A stretch of DNA of 64,000 nt from Paenibacillus sp. MBLB1832 (GCF_032271945.1 NZ_CP130319.1:4793001-4857000); one strand, 5' to 3'; shown: positions 32,132 to 42,132, counted from the first letter of the stretch. Numbers and translations are program-made. The notes: generated by a model from the sequence alone, not told the origin.

Positions 32132-33606
32132 ACCCATCGATCGCCGCCGCTTCTAGCGGGAAAGCACTTATTTTTGAAATGAGCCACCCTGGTCGTGTCG
32201 CCTATTCCTTGCCGGAATCAGATGTACCTGAGCAAAATCTGGATGAACTGCTGCCTGCCAAATTCCAGCGCAAAGCTGCGCCTGATCTGCCAGAAGTATA
32301 CGAAGTCGATGTCATACGCCATTATACAGCACTCTCTCGTCGCAACTTCGGCGTAGATAATGGCTTCTACCCGCTAGGTTCCTGCACGATGAAATATAAC
32401 CCCAAGATCAACGAAGACGTTGCCCGCTTCCCAGGCTTTGCCCACATCCATCCGTATCAGCCAGAATCCTCCATTCAAGGGGCGCTTGAGTTGCTTTATA
32501 ACCTTCAGCATGATCTTGAAGCGATCACGGGGATGGACAGAGTGACGCTTCAGCCCGCAGCTGGCGCTCATGGCGAATGGACGGGACTCATGATGATTCG
32601 TGCGTATCACGAAAGCCGCGGCGAACACCGCACGAAAGTTATTTGCCCGGATTCCGCGCATGGCACCAACCCTGCCAGTGCAACAGTTGCAGGCTTCCAA
32701 ACCGTCACAATCCCATCGGATGAACGTGGTCTTGTCAATCTGGAGGAGCTGCGCCGTGCTGTCGGACCCGACACCGCTGCACTCATGCTGACGAATCCGA
32801 ATACCCTCGGTCTGTTCGAAGAACAGATCGTCGAAATTGCCGAAATCGTGCATGCCGCAGGCGGACTGCTCTATTATGACGGGGCCAACGCCAATGCCAT
32901 TATGGGCATCACGCGGCCTGGCGACATGGGCTTCGACGTCGTCCATCTCAACCTGCACAAAACCATGAGCACCCCGCACGGCGGCGGTGGACCTGGCGCA
33001 GGTCCAGTCGGCGTCAAGGAACGGCTCATTCCGTTCCTGCCAACACCGCTTATCGCCAAGGGGGAGGACGGCAGCTTCTATTTTGACAACAACTACCCGC
33101 AATCGATTGGCCGCGTCAAAGGCTTCTACGGCAACTTCGGCATTCTCGTGCGCGCCTATACCTACATCCGCACCTTAGGCCCTCAAGGACTACGTAAAGT
33201 ATCCGAGTATGCCGTGCTTAACGCCAACTATATGCTGGCTCGCTTAACGCCATATTTTGATGTACCGCATCCTCGTTTCTGTAAGCATGAGTTCGTGCTT
33301 TCGGGCAACCGCCAGAAGAAACTCGGCATCCGTACACTCGATATTGCCAAAAGACTGCTCGACTTCGGCTACCATCCGCCAACCATCTACTTCCCGCTTA
33401 GCGTGGAGGAATGCATCATGATTGAGCCGACCGAAACAGAAAGCAAACAGACGCTCGACAGCTTCGTTGATACCATGATCGCCATCGCGCAAGAAGCCGA
33501 GGAGAATCCCGATTTGGTTAAAAATGCCCCCTACACCACCGTCGTGAGTCGTATGGATGAGGCATTGGCTGCGCGGAAGCCCGTGTTGAACTGTACCTGC
33601 GGTTAA
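32128..33606 (+). CDS. gcvPB: Glycine dehydrogenase (decarboxylating) subunit 2
   Basis: 492 residues. '[15 protein letters not shown]' and '[11 protein letters not shown]'-type blocks ([17 protein letters not shown]) precede '[21 protein letters not shown]', in which the lysine of LHKT binds pyridoxal phosphate. Together with subunit 1 it forms the P protein. ATG overlaps the gcvPA stop (ATGA), so the pair is translationally coupled. A terminator follows. Confidence 0.94.
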   Translation: MNPSIAAASSGKALIFEMSHPGRVAYSLPESDVPEQNLDELLPAKFQRKAAPDLPEVYEVDVIRHYTALSRRNFGVDNGFYPLGSCTMKYNPKINEDVARFPGFAHIHPYQPESSIQGALELLYNLQHDLEAITGMDRVTLQPAAGAHGEWTGLMMIRAYHESRGEHRTKVICPDSAHGTNPASATVAGFQTVTIPSDERGLVNLEELRRAVGPDTAALMLTNPNTLGLFEEQIVEIAEIVHAAGGLLYYDGANANAIMGITRPGDMGFDVVHLNLHKTMSTPHGGGGPGAGPVGVKERLIPFLPTPLIAKGEDGSFYFDNNYPQSIGRVKGFYGNFGILVRAYTYIRTLGPQGLRKVSEYAVLNANYMLARLTPYFDVPHPRFCKHEFVLSGNRQKKLGIRTLDIAKRLLDFGYHPPTIYFPLSVEECIMIEPTETESKQTLDSFVDTMIAIAQEAEENPDLVKNAPYTTVVSRMDEALAARKPVLNCTCG

Positions 33607-33623
33607 ATCAAACAAGAACTAAT

Positions 33624-33668
33624 AAAGGCAGCAAACCACATGGAGACCATGTGCTTGCTGCCTTTTAT
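33624..33668 (+). terminator. Intrinsic terminator of the gcv operon
   Basis: AAAGGCAGCAA-CCACATGG and CCATGTG-CTTGCTGCCTTTT form a long stem just after gcvPB, ending in a T-rich tail. Confidence 0.85.
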
Positions 33669-33670
33669 TC

Positions 33671-34079
33671 GCGCTATCCCCTTCGCTCAGACCAGCTAAC
33701 TTACAGCTACTCCTGAGCCTTAGGGATAGTGCACCATGTTCCACCCATTCACACTATCCTCTCCACTCAGATTACCAAGCTTCCCACTCACTTCTGAGCC
33801 AAAGGGATACTGCACCATGTTCCGACCTATTCACATTATCCCCTTCACTCGGATCACCAAGCCTCCCACTCACTTCTGAGCCTATGGGATAGTGCACCAT
33901 GCTCCTGCCCCTATTCACACTATCCTCTTCACTCAGATCACCAAGCTTCCCACTCACTTCTGAGCCTTAGGGATAGTGCACCATGTTCCGACCTATTCAC
34001 ACTGTCCCCTTCACTCAGATCACCAAGCTTCCCACTCACTTCTGAGCCTATGGGATAGTGCACCACGCTCCCGCCCCTA
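33671..34079. repeat. About five tandem repeats of ~82 bp
   Basis: The block CTGAGCC starts at about 33713, 33794, 33876, 33960 and 34042, periods of 81 to 84 bases. Each unit contains GGGATAGTGCACCA, ATTCACACTATCC and CACTCAGATCACCAAGC with small changes. The array fills the gap between gcvPB and the next gene and touches that gene's stop codon. No gene is credible inside it. Confidence 0.88.
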
Positions 34080-34997
34080 GATAAGCCGCTCCACCAATTG
34101 GTGCGACTCCAACACAAGATCTGCGCGTATGCTGCAACTTTGAGGATTGTCCAAGCTATCGATAAAATGCTGCACGACGCCTGCGAAGCCCCTGCGCTCC
34201 AGCACGGTGTCCCAGCTGCCGAAGGTACGCAGGCGCGGAGCGGCTTGTCGATCGTAGAAGACGGCTGACTCAAGGTTCGTCACCTCGACGGATCTTCCAC
34301 TGCCGTGCAGGTCTACTTTTTCCAAATCAACGCCAGCTTGTCTCACCATACTATAGGAGCCCACCTTCGTGCCAAACCCCAACATCCCAGAGGCATGGAG
34401 CAGCTTACCGCTCCCGTCCACGTGCTGCTGTGATGCTTTTACTTCATAAGGCGCCTCGCCCAGCCAAAGCAAAAGATCCAGCATGTGGATCAAATCGTCG
34501 TAGAAAGTCTCTTTGGCACCATGACCCTGCAGCTTGGTCCGATGCTTCACGGCCGAAGCCACGTCAAAACCGCCTGATTCCTGCAGCCATTGCTTCGCCT
34601 CTACATATAGCGGCGCAAAGCGGCGGTTGAAGCCTGCTGCGAGCAGCACGCCTTTTCGCTCCGCATAAGCCGCCATCTCTACTGATTCCGCCCATGTATA
34701 GGAAAGCGGCTTATCTACATACACCGCAACGCCATGAGCTAAGCAGGCCATCACAATACCATAATGCGTAGGAGTCGGGCTATGTACGAAGACAGCGTCC
34801 AACCCCTGCGCCAAAAGCTCCTCCAAGACGGTCGTTCCAAACGGGACGCGATACTTCTTTTGCAAACGTTCAACTGTTGCCGCCGTAGAGCTCGTAATCC
34901 CCACAAGCTCCACGCCATCGTGGACAGATAGCAGTGGTAGGTATACTTTTTGTGCAATATCACCTAAGCCGATGAGGCCTATTCTTTTTCTACTCAT
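34077..34997 (-). CDS. Gfo/Idh/MocA-family oxidoreductase
   Basis: 306 residues. The N-terminal Rossmann fold reads RIGLIGLGDIAQKVYLPLLS, followed by 'VFVHSPTPTHYGIVMACLAHGVAVYVDKPLSYTW', where the EKP/DKP-type lysine (DKPLS) is the family hallmark. These enzymes are NAD(P)-dependent dehydrogenases of sugars, inositol or similar. The protein is shorter than average (about 330-390), with a compact C-terminal beta-sheet. The stop codon lies in the first bases of the 82-bp repeats, so the C-terminus may have been trimmed by repeat growth. It overlaps the upstream MFS gene by 4 bp (ATGA), so both are co-translated. Confidence 0.87.
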   Translation of the reverse strand: MSRKRIGLIGLGDIAQKVYLPLLSVHDGVELVGITSSTAATVERLQKKYRVPFGTTVLEELLAQGLDAVFVHSPTPTHYGIVMACLAHGVAVYVDKPLSYTWAESVEMAAYAERKGVLLAAGFNRRFAPLYVEAKQWLQESGGFDVASAVKHRTKLQGHGAKETFYDDLIHMLDLLLWLGEAPYEVKASQQHVDGSGKLLHASGMLGFGTKVGSYSMVRQAGVDLEKVDLHGSGRSVEVTNLESAVFYDRQAAPRLRTFGSWDTVLERRGFAGVVQHFIDSLDNPQSCSIRADLVLESHQLVERLI

Positions 34998-36277
34998 ATA
35001 GAAATGTCACTCCTTATTTGAGCTCGTAATACGAACCGCCCTATGGTCAAACCAAGTAGAAGCAGAATCGCGCCAACCAGTGTAGAGACCCCATATACCT
35101 GAACCCACAGGGGTTCATTTGCAATCAGCGCATAAATTTTCCCGCCAGCAACGGGTCCTAGAAAAGCCGCAAATCCCGTGATTGCCGAATACGTTGCAAT
35201 ATACATGGGTCTTTCACTTTTCGGTGTGTCTCCGATGGTGAACGCGAAAACCATCTGATTGAAGCCACCAAGGCCAATGCCCAATACAATATGGACCGCA
35301 TACAGCACCACAACTGCTGGAATGAAAGCAATCGCTCCCCATAACAAGCAGGCCAACGCGATAATGGGTAGTGACCATAACAAAAGCGTTTGTGCGGAGA
35401 AGCGCGCATTTAAGTTGCCCCAGACGTAATAACTAGCCATCATGACTAGTGTGTGTACAACTGTAATATAGGAAACTGTGCCGTAGGAAATGTTCATTAG
35501 CTTCAACATCACGTAGGAGAACAACGGGACGGTAAGTCCTTGCACGAACAGGAAACTCGCTAGAAAAATAATGGCTTTTAGAAAGGCGCGATCCATCAAG
35601 GGCTTTCGGATCATCCCTACTGGATTTGACGCCGTTGAAGGCTCAAAAGGTGGGTTCGGATATAGGAAGTAAGCCACGATATTCAACACTACACAAACGC
35701 TGACAATCATGAAAATATAGTTAAAGCCTTGCTCCCCAGGGTATCGGTCCAAGATTTGGCCACCGGCAAAAAGAGCCAACGAGCTGACGCCGCCGAGAAT
35801 GGTGTTGCGCAGTCCAAAATACCGCCCCCGAATCGGTCCCGGTACCGCATCGCTAATGAGGGAGGTCCAGACAATTCCCGCAGCGGCATTCCCCAAGTGA
35901 GCAGCGGTATATAAAATAATATAGGTAACCACCCAATATTCATGCGGCAGGACGAAAGGAATTAACCCCACTGACGACCAAAGCACCCGATGCATGGAGC
36001 CGAAAATAATGAGCATGCGTTTGCGGTTTCGAAACTTTTGCATAACAACAGCCATCGCAATTTGAACGATATTGACGACAGTCGTAATTGCCAAGATAAA
36101 GCCGATCTCCGTTGATGTTGCCCCCAAATAAATCAAATAGCCCGTTAAGAAAGGGCCGCCTAATAATTGATAGATGATGACTGCGGGAAATCCTTCGAAT
36201 GTCGCGACCAATAAGCTTTTGCGATAGGTGGACATTTTCTTTTTCGGCTTAAGCATGTTCAGAACGGAATGTTTCAT
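34994..36277 (-). CDS. MFS transporter
   Basis: 427 residues with about twelve hydrophobic segments. 'RNRKRMLIIFGSMHR' after helix 2 and 'GPIRGRYFGLRNTILGG' after helix 4 are the charged loops of MFS proteins. The ATG at 36277 has AGGAGG about ten bases upstream. Co-oriented and overlapping with the Gfo/Idh gene, so it may import the sugar or polyol that enzyme oxidises. The substrate is unknown. Confidence 0.87.
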   Translation of the reverse strand: MKHSVLNMLKPKKKMSTYRKSLLVATFEGFPAVIIYQLLGGPFLTGYLIYLGATSTEIGFILAITTVVNIVQIAMAVVMQKFRNRKRMLIIFGSMHRVLWSSVGLIPFVLPHEYWVVTYIILYTAAHLGNAAAGIVWTSLISDAVPGPIRGRYFGLRNTILGGVSSLALFAGGQILDRYPGEQGFNYIFMIVSVCVVLNIVAYFLYPNPPFEPSTASNPVGMIRKPLMDRAFLKAIIFLASFLFVQGLTVPLFSYVMLKLMNISYGTVSYITVVHTLVMMASYYVWGNLNARFSAQTLLLWSLPIIALACLLWGAIAFIPAVVVLYAVHIVLGIGLGGFNQMVFAFTIGDTPKSERPMYIATYSAITGFAAFLGPVAGGKIYALIANEPLWVQVYGVSTLVGAILLLLGLTIGRFVLRAQIRSDISI

Positions 36278-36417
36278 AGGCCTACACCCTCCTTTGTTGA
36301 GTCTAGCAAGATGTCTAATCGCGTGGAAGTATCTAATAGTTTACAACCTATGGGTTGCTTATGGTAAAATAGAGTGATTACCTAATCTATCATGTCAGGC
36401 GGGATCATCGTAACCAT

Positions 36418-36972
36418 ATGAAATCTAAACTTATCGGTTTACTCGCAACATCGTTGCTCTTTTTGACTTTCATTGTACTCTCTCTCTCGTTTCAGTCAAC
36501 CATTTATTTGTATATCGCGAGTGTTTTTCCATTGCTAATCGTACCGTTCCTCCCAGATATACGTTCCAACCAATATATTAAACCGAAATCCAGCGGCGCT
36601 GTTCGCCTCCTCACGATGGAGAATAAGGACGGAGGCGATTCCGATTTCTTAGTCATCCTTTTTGAACCTGGCTATGTGAAGTGGAATGGCGGTATGCTAT
36701 TTTTTAATCTCGCAGATAAAATGAAAGATGTGTATGTCAAGCCTGATCCTTATGCGGCGACACTGACAGTTCTCAAATATGACCTGCTGAAGCACCGCAG
36801 CAAGAAGAATTGGATCGGCATTTCCTTAGCGCAATTACAAGAACGCTCTGAGCAGCTCTCTTATACAACAAATGAAGTGAACCGCCTCATTATTCGCATT
36901 ACGGATATTCAAGAGCTGCAACAATCCAATCATAAGCATCCAGCTTCTGTTGGACGACAAGTTGGCGCTTAG
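36418..36972 (+). CDS. Membrane-anchored protein of unknown function
   Basis: 184 residues. Two hydrophobic segments at about residues 4-23 and 27-45 form an N-terminal hairpin, and the remaining ~135 residues look like a soluble, beta-rich cytoplasmic domain ('FLVILFEPGYVKWNGGMLFF'). The ATG at 36418 has only a weak ribosome binding site. Followed by a strong terminator shared with pepA on the other strand. No family recognised. Confidence 0.7.
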   Translation: MKSKLIGLLATSLLFLTFIVLSLSFQSTIYLYIASVFPLLIVPFLPDIRSNQYIKPKSSGAVRLLTMENKDGGDSDFLVILFEPGYVKWNGGMLFFNLADKMKDVYVKPDPYAATLTVLKYDLLKHRSKKNWIGISLAQLQERSEQLSYTTNEVNRLIIRITDIQELQQSNHKHPASVGRQVGA

Positions 36973-36990
36973 AATTGAATAACCTTCACG

Positions 36991-37070
36991 AAAAAAATCA
37001 CCCAGCGTTGGACTTCTCCGCCTGCTCCTTATAGCAGGTGGAGAGTTGCCCAACGCGGGTGATTTTTTTG
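36991..37070. terminator. Bidirectional intrinsic terminator
   Basis: AAAAAAATCACCC-AGCGTTGG pairs with CCAACGC-GGGTGATTTTTTT around an internal smaller hairpin. A runs on one side and T runs on the other let it end both the 36418 gene and pepA. Confidence 0.85.
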
Positions 37071-37083
37071 TTTAGCAATCGTG

Positions 37084-38595
37084 TTATTGGAGTTGTTCAC
37101 CGCACAAATACGCAGCTAACGTCCGGACCATAACGCCAGTGGCTCCTTTGGGTTCAATCCCTTTTGCTGACCACAGCCATGCGGTGCCGCCAGTATCGAG
37201 ATGGATCCATGGCGTTTTCTCAGCAAAATAGCCAATGAACAGTCCAGCTGTAATCGCGCCAGCCCAGCGGTCGGAGGAGGTGGCATTTTTGATATCCGCC
37301 ACATCGCTCTTCAGCATGGCTCGATATTCGGGATAGTTGGGCAATTGCCAAACTTTCTCGCCAGCAAGGCCAGCTGCTCCAAGGAGCGGCTGCAAGAACG
37401 CATCTTCATTGGTTACAGCTCCTGTCGCAATATCTGCAAAGGAGATCAGAATCGCTCCTGTCAACGTCGCAACGTCAATGAGTCGATTCGCCCCTAGTGA
37501 TTTGGCATACGTAATTCCCTCGGCCAAAATAATACGACCTTCCGCATCGGTATTAAGCACCTCCACGGAATGACCACTCAGCATCGTCACGATATCGCCT
37601 GGACGATAAGCTGTTCCCGACGTCATATTCTCCGCAGCTGGAATGACTACAACCAAGTTGACCTTAGGCTTCAACTGGCCCACGACGTGCAGGGCTCCCA
37701 GCAATGTAGCGGCTCCGCCCATGTCGCTGATCATTTCTTCCATGCCGTCGGGCTTTTTCATCGAGATACCGCCGGTATCGAAGGTCACACCCTTGCCGAC
37801 GAGGCCCAGCACGTCGGCGGCATTGTCTGGATCACCCGTGTAACGCAGGGTGATCATGCGGGGCGGGTGCACGCTGCCCCCGCCGACTGCTGTGAGGCCG
37901 CCCATCCCGCGGGCGGCGATCTCGTGCTCATCCAGCACTTCGCAGGCGAAGCCATAGTGCTGGGCAAGACGAACGGCTTCCTCCGCGAGGGAAGCCGGTA
38001 CGAGCTTGTTGCCCGGGAGGTTCGTCAGATCCCGGGCATAGTTCGTGCCCTCCGCAACCGCCTCGGCGGCTGCGATCGCACTCGCCACAAGCGCTGCATC
38101 CGCAGCCGCTTCGGCAAGCAACACCGCCTGGCGCAGCTCCGCGCGCGCCGGGTCGTTCTTGCGGTACGCCGCGATGCGGTACGTACCGAGCAGCAGCCCT
38201 TCGGTCAGCGCCAACGCGGCTGACCGGCTGTCGATGCCGCTTGGCAGCTTCACCGCCAAGCGCTCGAACTGCAGCGCGAGCATCTGGCGCGCTGCAAACA
38301 CCGCGGCTGCGCGCAGCGTATCGCGTGAGGCTGCGGGGCCGAGCCCCGCAACGAGCATGTACGCGTACGGCAGCAGCCCGTGAGTCGGCAGCGCCTCGAG
38401 CTCGCCTGAGGCGCCGGTGAATAGCCCCTTGTCGCGCATGCGCGCAAGGGCTTGATCTAGCTGCGCCTGGCCGAGGACGCCGTCCTGGCGCAGCTCATCT
38501 TCGGTGAGGCAGACGAGAATAGCGTCTGCCCCAGATCGATTATCCATCAACGAAGTGTATACACCCGTTGTTATATCCGTCACTTTTGTAAACAT
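37084..38595 (-). CDS. pepA: Leucyl aminopeptidase (M17)
   Basis: 503 residues. The C-terminal catalytic domain has 'VGKGVTFDTGGISMKK' (metal-binding Asp and Lys) and the family signature NTDAEGRIILAEG. It removes N-terminal residues such as leucine from peptides using two metal ions; M17 enzymes are hexamers and some also bind DNA. The N-terminal ~170 residues form the less conserved domain and are alanine-rich, with locally high GC. ATG at 38595, AGGGAC upstream. Confidence 0.93.
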   Translation of the reverse strand: MFTKVTDITTGVYTSLMDNRSGADAILVCLTEDELRQDGVLGQAQLDQALARMRDKGLFTGASGELEALPTHGLLPYAYMLVAGLGPAASRDTLRAAAVFAARQMLALQFERLAVKLPSGIDSRSAALALTEGLLLGTYRIAAYRKNDPARAELRQAVLLAEAAADAALVASAIAAAEAVAEGTNYARDLTNLPGNKLVPASLAEEAVRLAQHYGFACEVLDEHEIAARGMGGLTAVGGGSVHPPRMITLRYTGDPDNAADVLGLVGKGVTFDTGGISMKKPDGMEEMISDMGGAATLLGALHVVGQLKPKVNLVVVIPAAENMTSGTAYRPGDIVTMLSGHSVEVLNTDAEGRIILAEGITYAKSLGANRLIDVATLTGAILISFADIATGAVTNEDAFLQPLLGAAGLAGEKVWQLPNYPEYRAMLKSDVADIKNATSSDRWAGAITAGLFIGYFAEKTPWIHLDTGGTAWLWSAKGIEPKGATGVMVRTLAAYLCGEQLQ

Positions 38596-38628
38596 CGAAA
38601 GATGTCCCTACTCTCATCTAATTTTCAA

Positions 38629-39642
38629 TTAATAAAACGAAGCCGCCTTTTGCACCACAGATTGCATCGGCAATTGATACGGACACTTCGCTTCGCAGAT
38701 CGGGGTCTCTTTGCACGGGTCATGATCCGCGCAGCCAATTATTCTGTCCTTCTGACGTTGGAAAAAACCATCGCCCTTCGGCAGCAACCCAAATTTCTCC
38801 CGGAATTTACTTGCGATCATGACATCTGGAATCGATACTTCCAGCGGACAGGAGCAATAGTTGCAGCGTCGGCAATCATGCTCGCCAAGCTCACGCGCCA
38901 ACTGCTCCAGCTCCAGACGTTCCTCTGGACCCACTTCTTGTTCTTGCGCTGCCAGGTTTTCTTGCACTTCCTTAATGCTGATCATCCCGGATATCGTCAC
39001 ATGGACATCTTGGCTGTAGGGATAGCGAATCGCTCGATCCACAGGTTGAATAAAGCCGCCGGATAGAGGTTTCATGGCCACTTTCATCAGATCCATTTCC
39101 GTCGCTTTCGGAATCAGTTCATCTAAGGCAAAAGGCTGTGCCAAGTTCAAATGGAATAAAATTTGCGAGAATTGCCCCTTGGAAATCCATTTCACCAACA
39201 GATCGGGTCGGTGCCCGGAAATACCGATAAAACGCACTTTGCCTTCGCGCTGAGCCTCTATCGCTGCCTCATAGGCGCCGCCGGGTTCCATTGCCTTTTT
39301 ATATTCCTTGACATCGTTGACATAATGAATTTGCAGCAAATCCACATGATCCGTCTTCATTCGAACTAAGCTTCGCTCAATTTCCGCCTTTGCCGTAGCA
39401 TAATCGCGAGCCCCTGTTTTCGTCGCTAAGAAATACTCATCTCTACGATGGGAAATGCATTCCCCAATTATTTCTTCACTATTGCGATAAGCTGCTGCTG
39501 TATCTATATAGTTAATGCCGTGATCCAAGGCATAATTCAGCGTTTCTCTAGCTTGCTCGATGGGCACACCGGGTAAATTCATGGCCCCGAAACCTAATGA
39601 TGAAACTTGATAACCGGATTTACCGAACGTCGAATATCGCAA
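38629..39642 (-). CDS. Aldo/keto reductase with C-terminal Fe-S cysteine cluster
   Basis: 337 residues. 'GINYIDTAAAYRNSEEIIGE' (Asp and Tyr of the catalytic tetrad) and 'LATKTGARDY' (Lys) mark an AKR. The C-terminal 80 residues carry CRRCNYCSCPLEV and a second cysteine group ending CEAKCPYQLPM, the arrangement of AKRs with a 4Fe-4S ferredoxin-like tail. The function is probably an NADPH- or ferredoxin-linked reductase; substrate unknown. It stands 34 bases upstream of pepA in the same direction and may share its transcript. Confidence 0.87.
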   Translation of the reverse strand: MRYSTFGKSGYQVSSLGFGAMNLPGVPIEQARETLNYALDHGINYIDTAAAYRNSEEIIGECISHRRDEYFLATKTGARDYATAKAEIERSLVRMKTDHVDLLQIHYVNDVKEYKKAMEPGGAYEAAIEAQREGKVRFIGISGHRPDLLVKWISKGQFSQILFHLNLAQPFALDELIPKATEMDLMKVAMKPLSGGFIQPVDRAIRYPYSQDVHVTISGMISIKEVQENLAAQEQEVGPEERLELEQLARELGEHDCRRCNYCSCPLEVSIPDVMIASKFREKFGLLPKGDGFFQRQKDRIIGCADHDPCKETPICEAKCPYQLPMQSVVQKAASFY

Positions 39643-39725
39643 GACCTAATTCCCCCTTAGGTTGATTACACTTATTGTAATACAACTCTGTTCCACTTTC
39701 CATTTTCCTACACATAGGAACAGAT

Positions 39726-39758
39726 AAAAGCATCTAAGGCATTCCGCCTTAGATGCTT
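39726..39758 (-). terminator. Intrinsic terminator of rsgI
   Basis: AAGCATCTAAGGC pairs with GCCTTAGATGCTT around ATTCC. On the minus strand the stem is followed by TTATC and lies just after the rsgI stop. Confidence 0.7.
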
Positions 39759-39784
39759 CCTCTTTTCAGCCAATTAGCCGAAAT

Positions 39785-41128
39785 TCAATTCTTTTTCCAG
39801 TCCGTGATGTCTCGAAGGGTTCGACCATCATTTCCCCAGCCCCAAGATATCCCGTTAAATCTGCCATCGCCCTTAGGCGTTAGCGTTGGCTTTGCCATCG
39901 GTTTGCTTGTGGGCTTGATGGTCGGTTTAACCGTAGCCTTAAGGGTTGGTGTTGGCTTGCTCGTAAGGGATGACTTCTTGTCATTGTCGTCATCATCATC
40001 GTTCTTCCGATCGGACTTTGGGGTCGACGAGCGATCATCCTTACTATTGTCTTTATTATCTTTATTGTTGGAATTACGATCATTGCTATTATTTCTGCCG
40101 TTGTTGTCGTTCTTGTTGCTATCATCCCGATTATTTTTCGGTGTTGCCGTTGGCTTGGTTACTTGACCATGGGACGTGTTCCCTGTGTTATTGCCATTGT
40201 TGCTGTTTTTCCCATTGTTGTTCTTGTCTTTCTCGTTGTCCTTATTCGAACCGTTATTCGATCCAGACTTCTCCGCCATCTGCTGGACTCTCTCCGACAG
40301 CTTGCCAGATTTCTCATCCGCTAGCAGTCTTTCCAAGGAATTTTTATCAATCGGACGATCAGGCTTCACGAAAGATTGAATGCCGCCGTTTTCTTTGGCA
40401 AGATTATGGATGGATGTGGATTTGATATCATCTAGGGATACCTTCACACCATTATCCATCGCATTGAGATAGATCGCATATTTACCAGCGGATATGCCGC
40501 TTGCTTGCGCTTCTTTGCGAACTTCTTGCGGCGCAGCGAACGCTTGAACTTCGAAATTTTTCACTTGGTCTGGATGACTGTCCTCGATGTGCTTATTTAC
40601 CTGCGCCTTCAGCTTCGACGCAATCGCCTCATCATTGACATTTGACTTAGGACCAACAACCGTGGATGAGATAATAATATCTCCTTCACCTTTCGCGAGG
40701 GCCCCTTGTTCAGCCTTATCCAAAATCGCAGAGGTGACATCTGCAAGTGATTTGCCCTCAAACACAAGTGATTCAATCAGCTGTTCTCCATCCCTATTCA
40801 AGCCATGCAAGTCACGTACAACTTCCTTGTTATCAATCCCAATTTCAACGCTAGGATTAATATCGATCGTTACGTAGGCAACGACACTATTGCCAGGCCC
40901 GTTTCCTGTCAACGTTGAAACTAATACAAAACATACCACAATCGCTGCTGCCAATCCCGACAAAATGGCCATCTGCGGAACGCGTAATCGACGTTTCACA
41001 GGTGCATATAGAATCTCTTCTCCCAATTCACAACTGCGAGTCCCCCTTGGTAGCTTCTCAAACCGCCCCTCAGCGTTCATTACAATAATGGAGTTCTCGC
41101 TTAGTTCCATTACAATCCCCTTGTTCAT
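39785..41128 (-). CDS. rsgI: Anti-sigma-I factor RsgI
   Basis: 447 residues. The N-terminal RsgI domain (MNKGIVMELSENSIIVMNAE, residues 1-50) faces the cytoplasm and binds SigI. A transmembrane helix lies at about residues 60-82 ('MAILSGLAAAIVVCFVLVS'). The next block, 'AYVTIDINPSVEIGIDNKEVV', is the family hallmark. The extracytoplasmic C-terminal ~150 residues are low complexity, rich in Asn, Asp, Lys and Ser, with Pro/Thr/Lys repeats, and have no carbohydrate-binding module such as those of clostridial RsgI. The ATG at 41128 is chosen (AAGGGAAG upstream), placing the start 19 bases after the sigI stop. Confidence 0.9.
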   Translation of the reverse strand: MNKGIVMELSENSIIVMNAEGRFEKLPRGTRSCELGEEILYAPVKRRLRVPQMAILSGLAAAIVVCFVLVSTLTGNGPGNSVVAYVTIDINPSVEIGIDNKEVVRDLHGLNRDGEQLIESLVFEGKSLADVTSAILDKAEQGALAKGEGDIIISSTVVGPKSNVNDEAIASKLKAQVNKHIEDSHPDQVKNFEVQAFAAPQEVRKEAQASGISAGKYAIYLNAMDNGVKVSLDDIKSTSIHNLAKENGGIQSFVKPDRPIDKNSLERLLADEKSGKLSERVQQMAEKSGSNNGSNKDNEKDKNNNGKNSNNGNNTGNTSHGQVTKPTATPKNNRDDSNKNDNNGRNNSNDRNSNNKDNKDNSKDDRSSTPKSDRKNDDDDDNDKKSSLTSKPTPTLKATVKPTIKPTSKPMAKPTLTPKGDGRFNGISWGWGNDGRTLRDITDWKKN

Positions 41129-41147
41129 GCGCTGTTCTTCCCTTCGT

Positions 41148-41936
41148 TCAACTTTCTTCATCGCGAATATGTAAGTAATCCCGTAAATACGGATAAGGAC
41201 CATTAAAAATAAGTGCAATAGCAATAATGTACTTACGATTTCGCTCCAACGTTTTTCTTGATACTTGAACTTGCTCGAGCAACTCCTTAATTGGCAGCTG
41301 TCGCTTCGTCAGCAGAGTGCGCATAAGCTCTGCGTCGTGTGCAAGTGTTCGGCCAATACCAAATAGCATTTGCCTCGAATCATCGTGCTTGGGGGAGGCA
41401 TCGGTTAATTCCGAGAAACTAATCTCAAAATCACTTAAGCAGCGGTTGAAATCAATAATTTCGCTCCGTCTTTCTTCCAGACCCTTCTGTTTCTCATAAG
41501 CTTCAATGGCTTGATGGACCTCGATCGGATTCATCAGATTATCTTCTTCATCCTCTTGATCGAAGGAACTGTAAGGAATCTGCCCTTTAAATCTCTGTTC
41601 CTTACGGATAAAGTCAATCAATCTTCGCCTAATCACCGTTTCAGCAAAGCCTAAGAATGACCTGCCCATCACGGAGGAATACTGGTTAATAGCTTCATTA
41701 AAAGCGGCTAAAGCAATACTGAACTCATCATCTCTTGCTGGATCAATAAATCGCTTGCAGAATCGACTTGTTACTTTAGCCACGTATGGCTGATAGTCTG
41801 CAATAAATTGATTCCGAAGTCGTAGGTCTCCTGATTGGATTTGATGTATGATGACCTCAAGGGAAGAGGCCTGTGGTTCATCTTTTCCGTGGGACTCTTT
41901 ATTTCCCAGAAACTTCTTGAATAGTACCAGTAGCAC
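41148..41936 (-). CDS. sigI: RNA polymerase sigma factor SigI
   Basis: 262 residues with a GTG start behind GAGGTGG. The sigma-2 region includes 'RDDEFSIALAAFNEAINQYSS' and 'FLGFAETVIRRRLIDFIRKEQR', and the C-terminal part holds the SigI-specific 'RQLPIKELLEQVQVSRKTLERNRKYIIAIALIF' helix-turn-helix. SigI controls heat and cell-wall stress genes in Bacillus and is held at the membrane by RsgI. The sigI-rsgI order is the standard operon. Confidence 0.92.
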   Translation of the reverse strand: MLLVLFKKFLGNKESHGKDEPQASSLEVIIHQIQSGDLRLRNQFIADYQPYVAKVTSRFCKRFIDPARDDEFSIALAAFNEAINQYSSVMGRSFLGFAETVIRRRLIDFIRKEQRFKGQIPYSSFDQEDEEDNLMNPIEVHQAIEAYEKQKGLEERRSEIIDFNRCLSDFEISFSELTDASPKHDDSRQMLFGIGRTLAHDAELMRTLLTKRQLPIKELLEQVQVSRKTLERNRKYIIAIALIFNGPYPYLRDYLHIRDEES

Positions 41937-42132
41937 CTTTCCACCTCACAGTATAGTAGTTTCGTCCCTAAGTAGTTAAATTCAGGGGGTACTTCCGAAT
42001 AAAATCTGAAATAAAATGCTGATTCATTATAACATAGATCACCAAATGAGCACCTACTGGCAAATAAACCCTTGGTTACGGTTTCAATTACTTTATGAAT
42101 CCTTTATAATATTAAGATAGGGGGTGTTTCAC

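Noticed and set aside
33772-34273. Minus-strand ORFs made of the 82-bp repeats (33772-33957, 33938-34273)
   Set aside because: The translated unit repeats (SEVSGKLGDLSEGD) only because the DNA does. There is no ribosome binding site, and frames break where the period changes.
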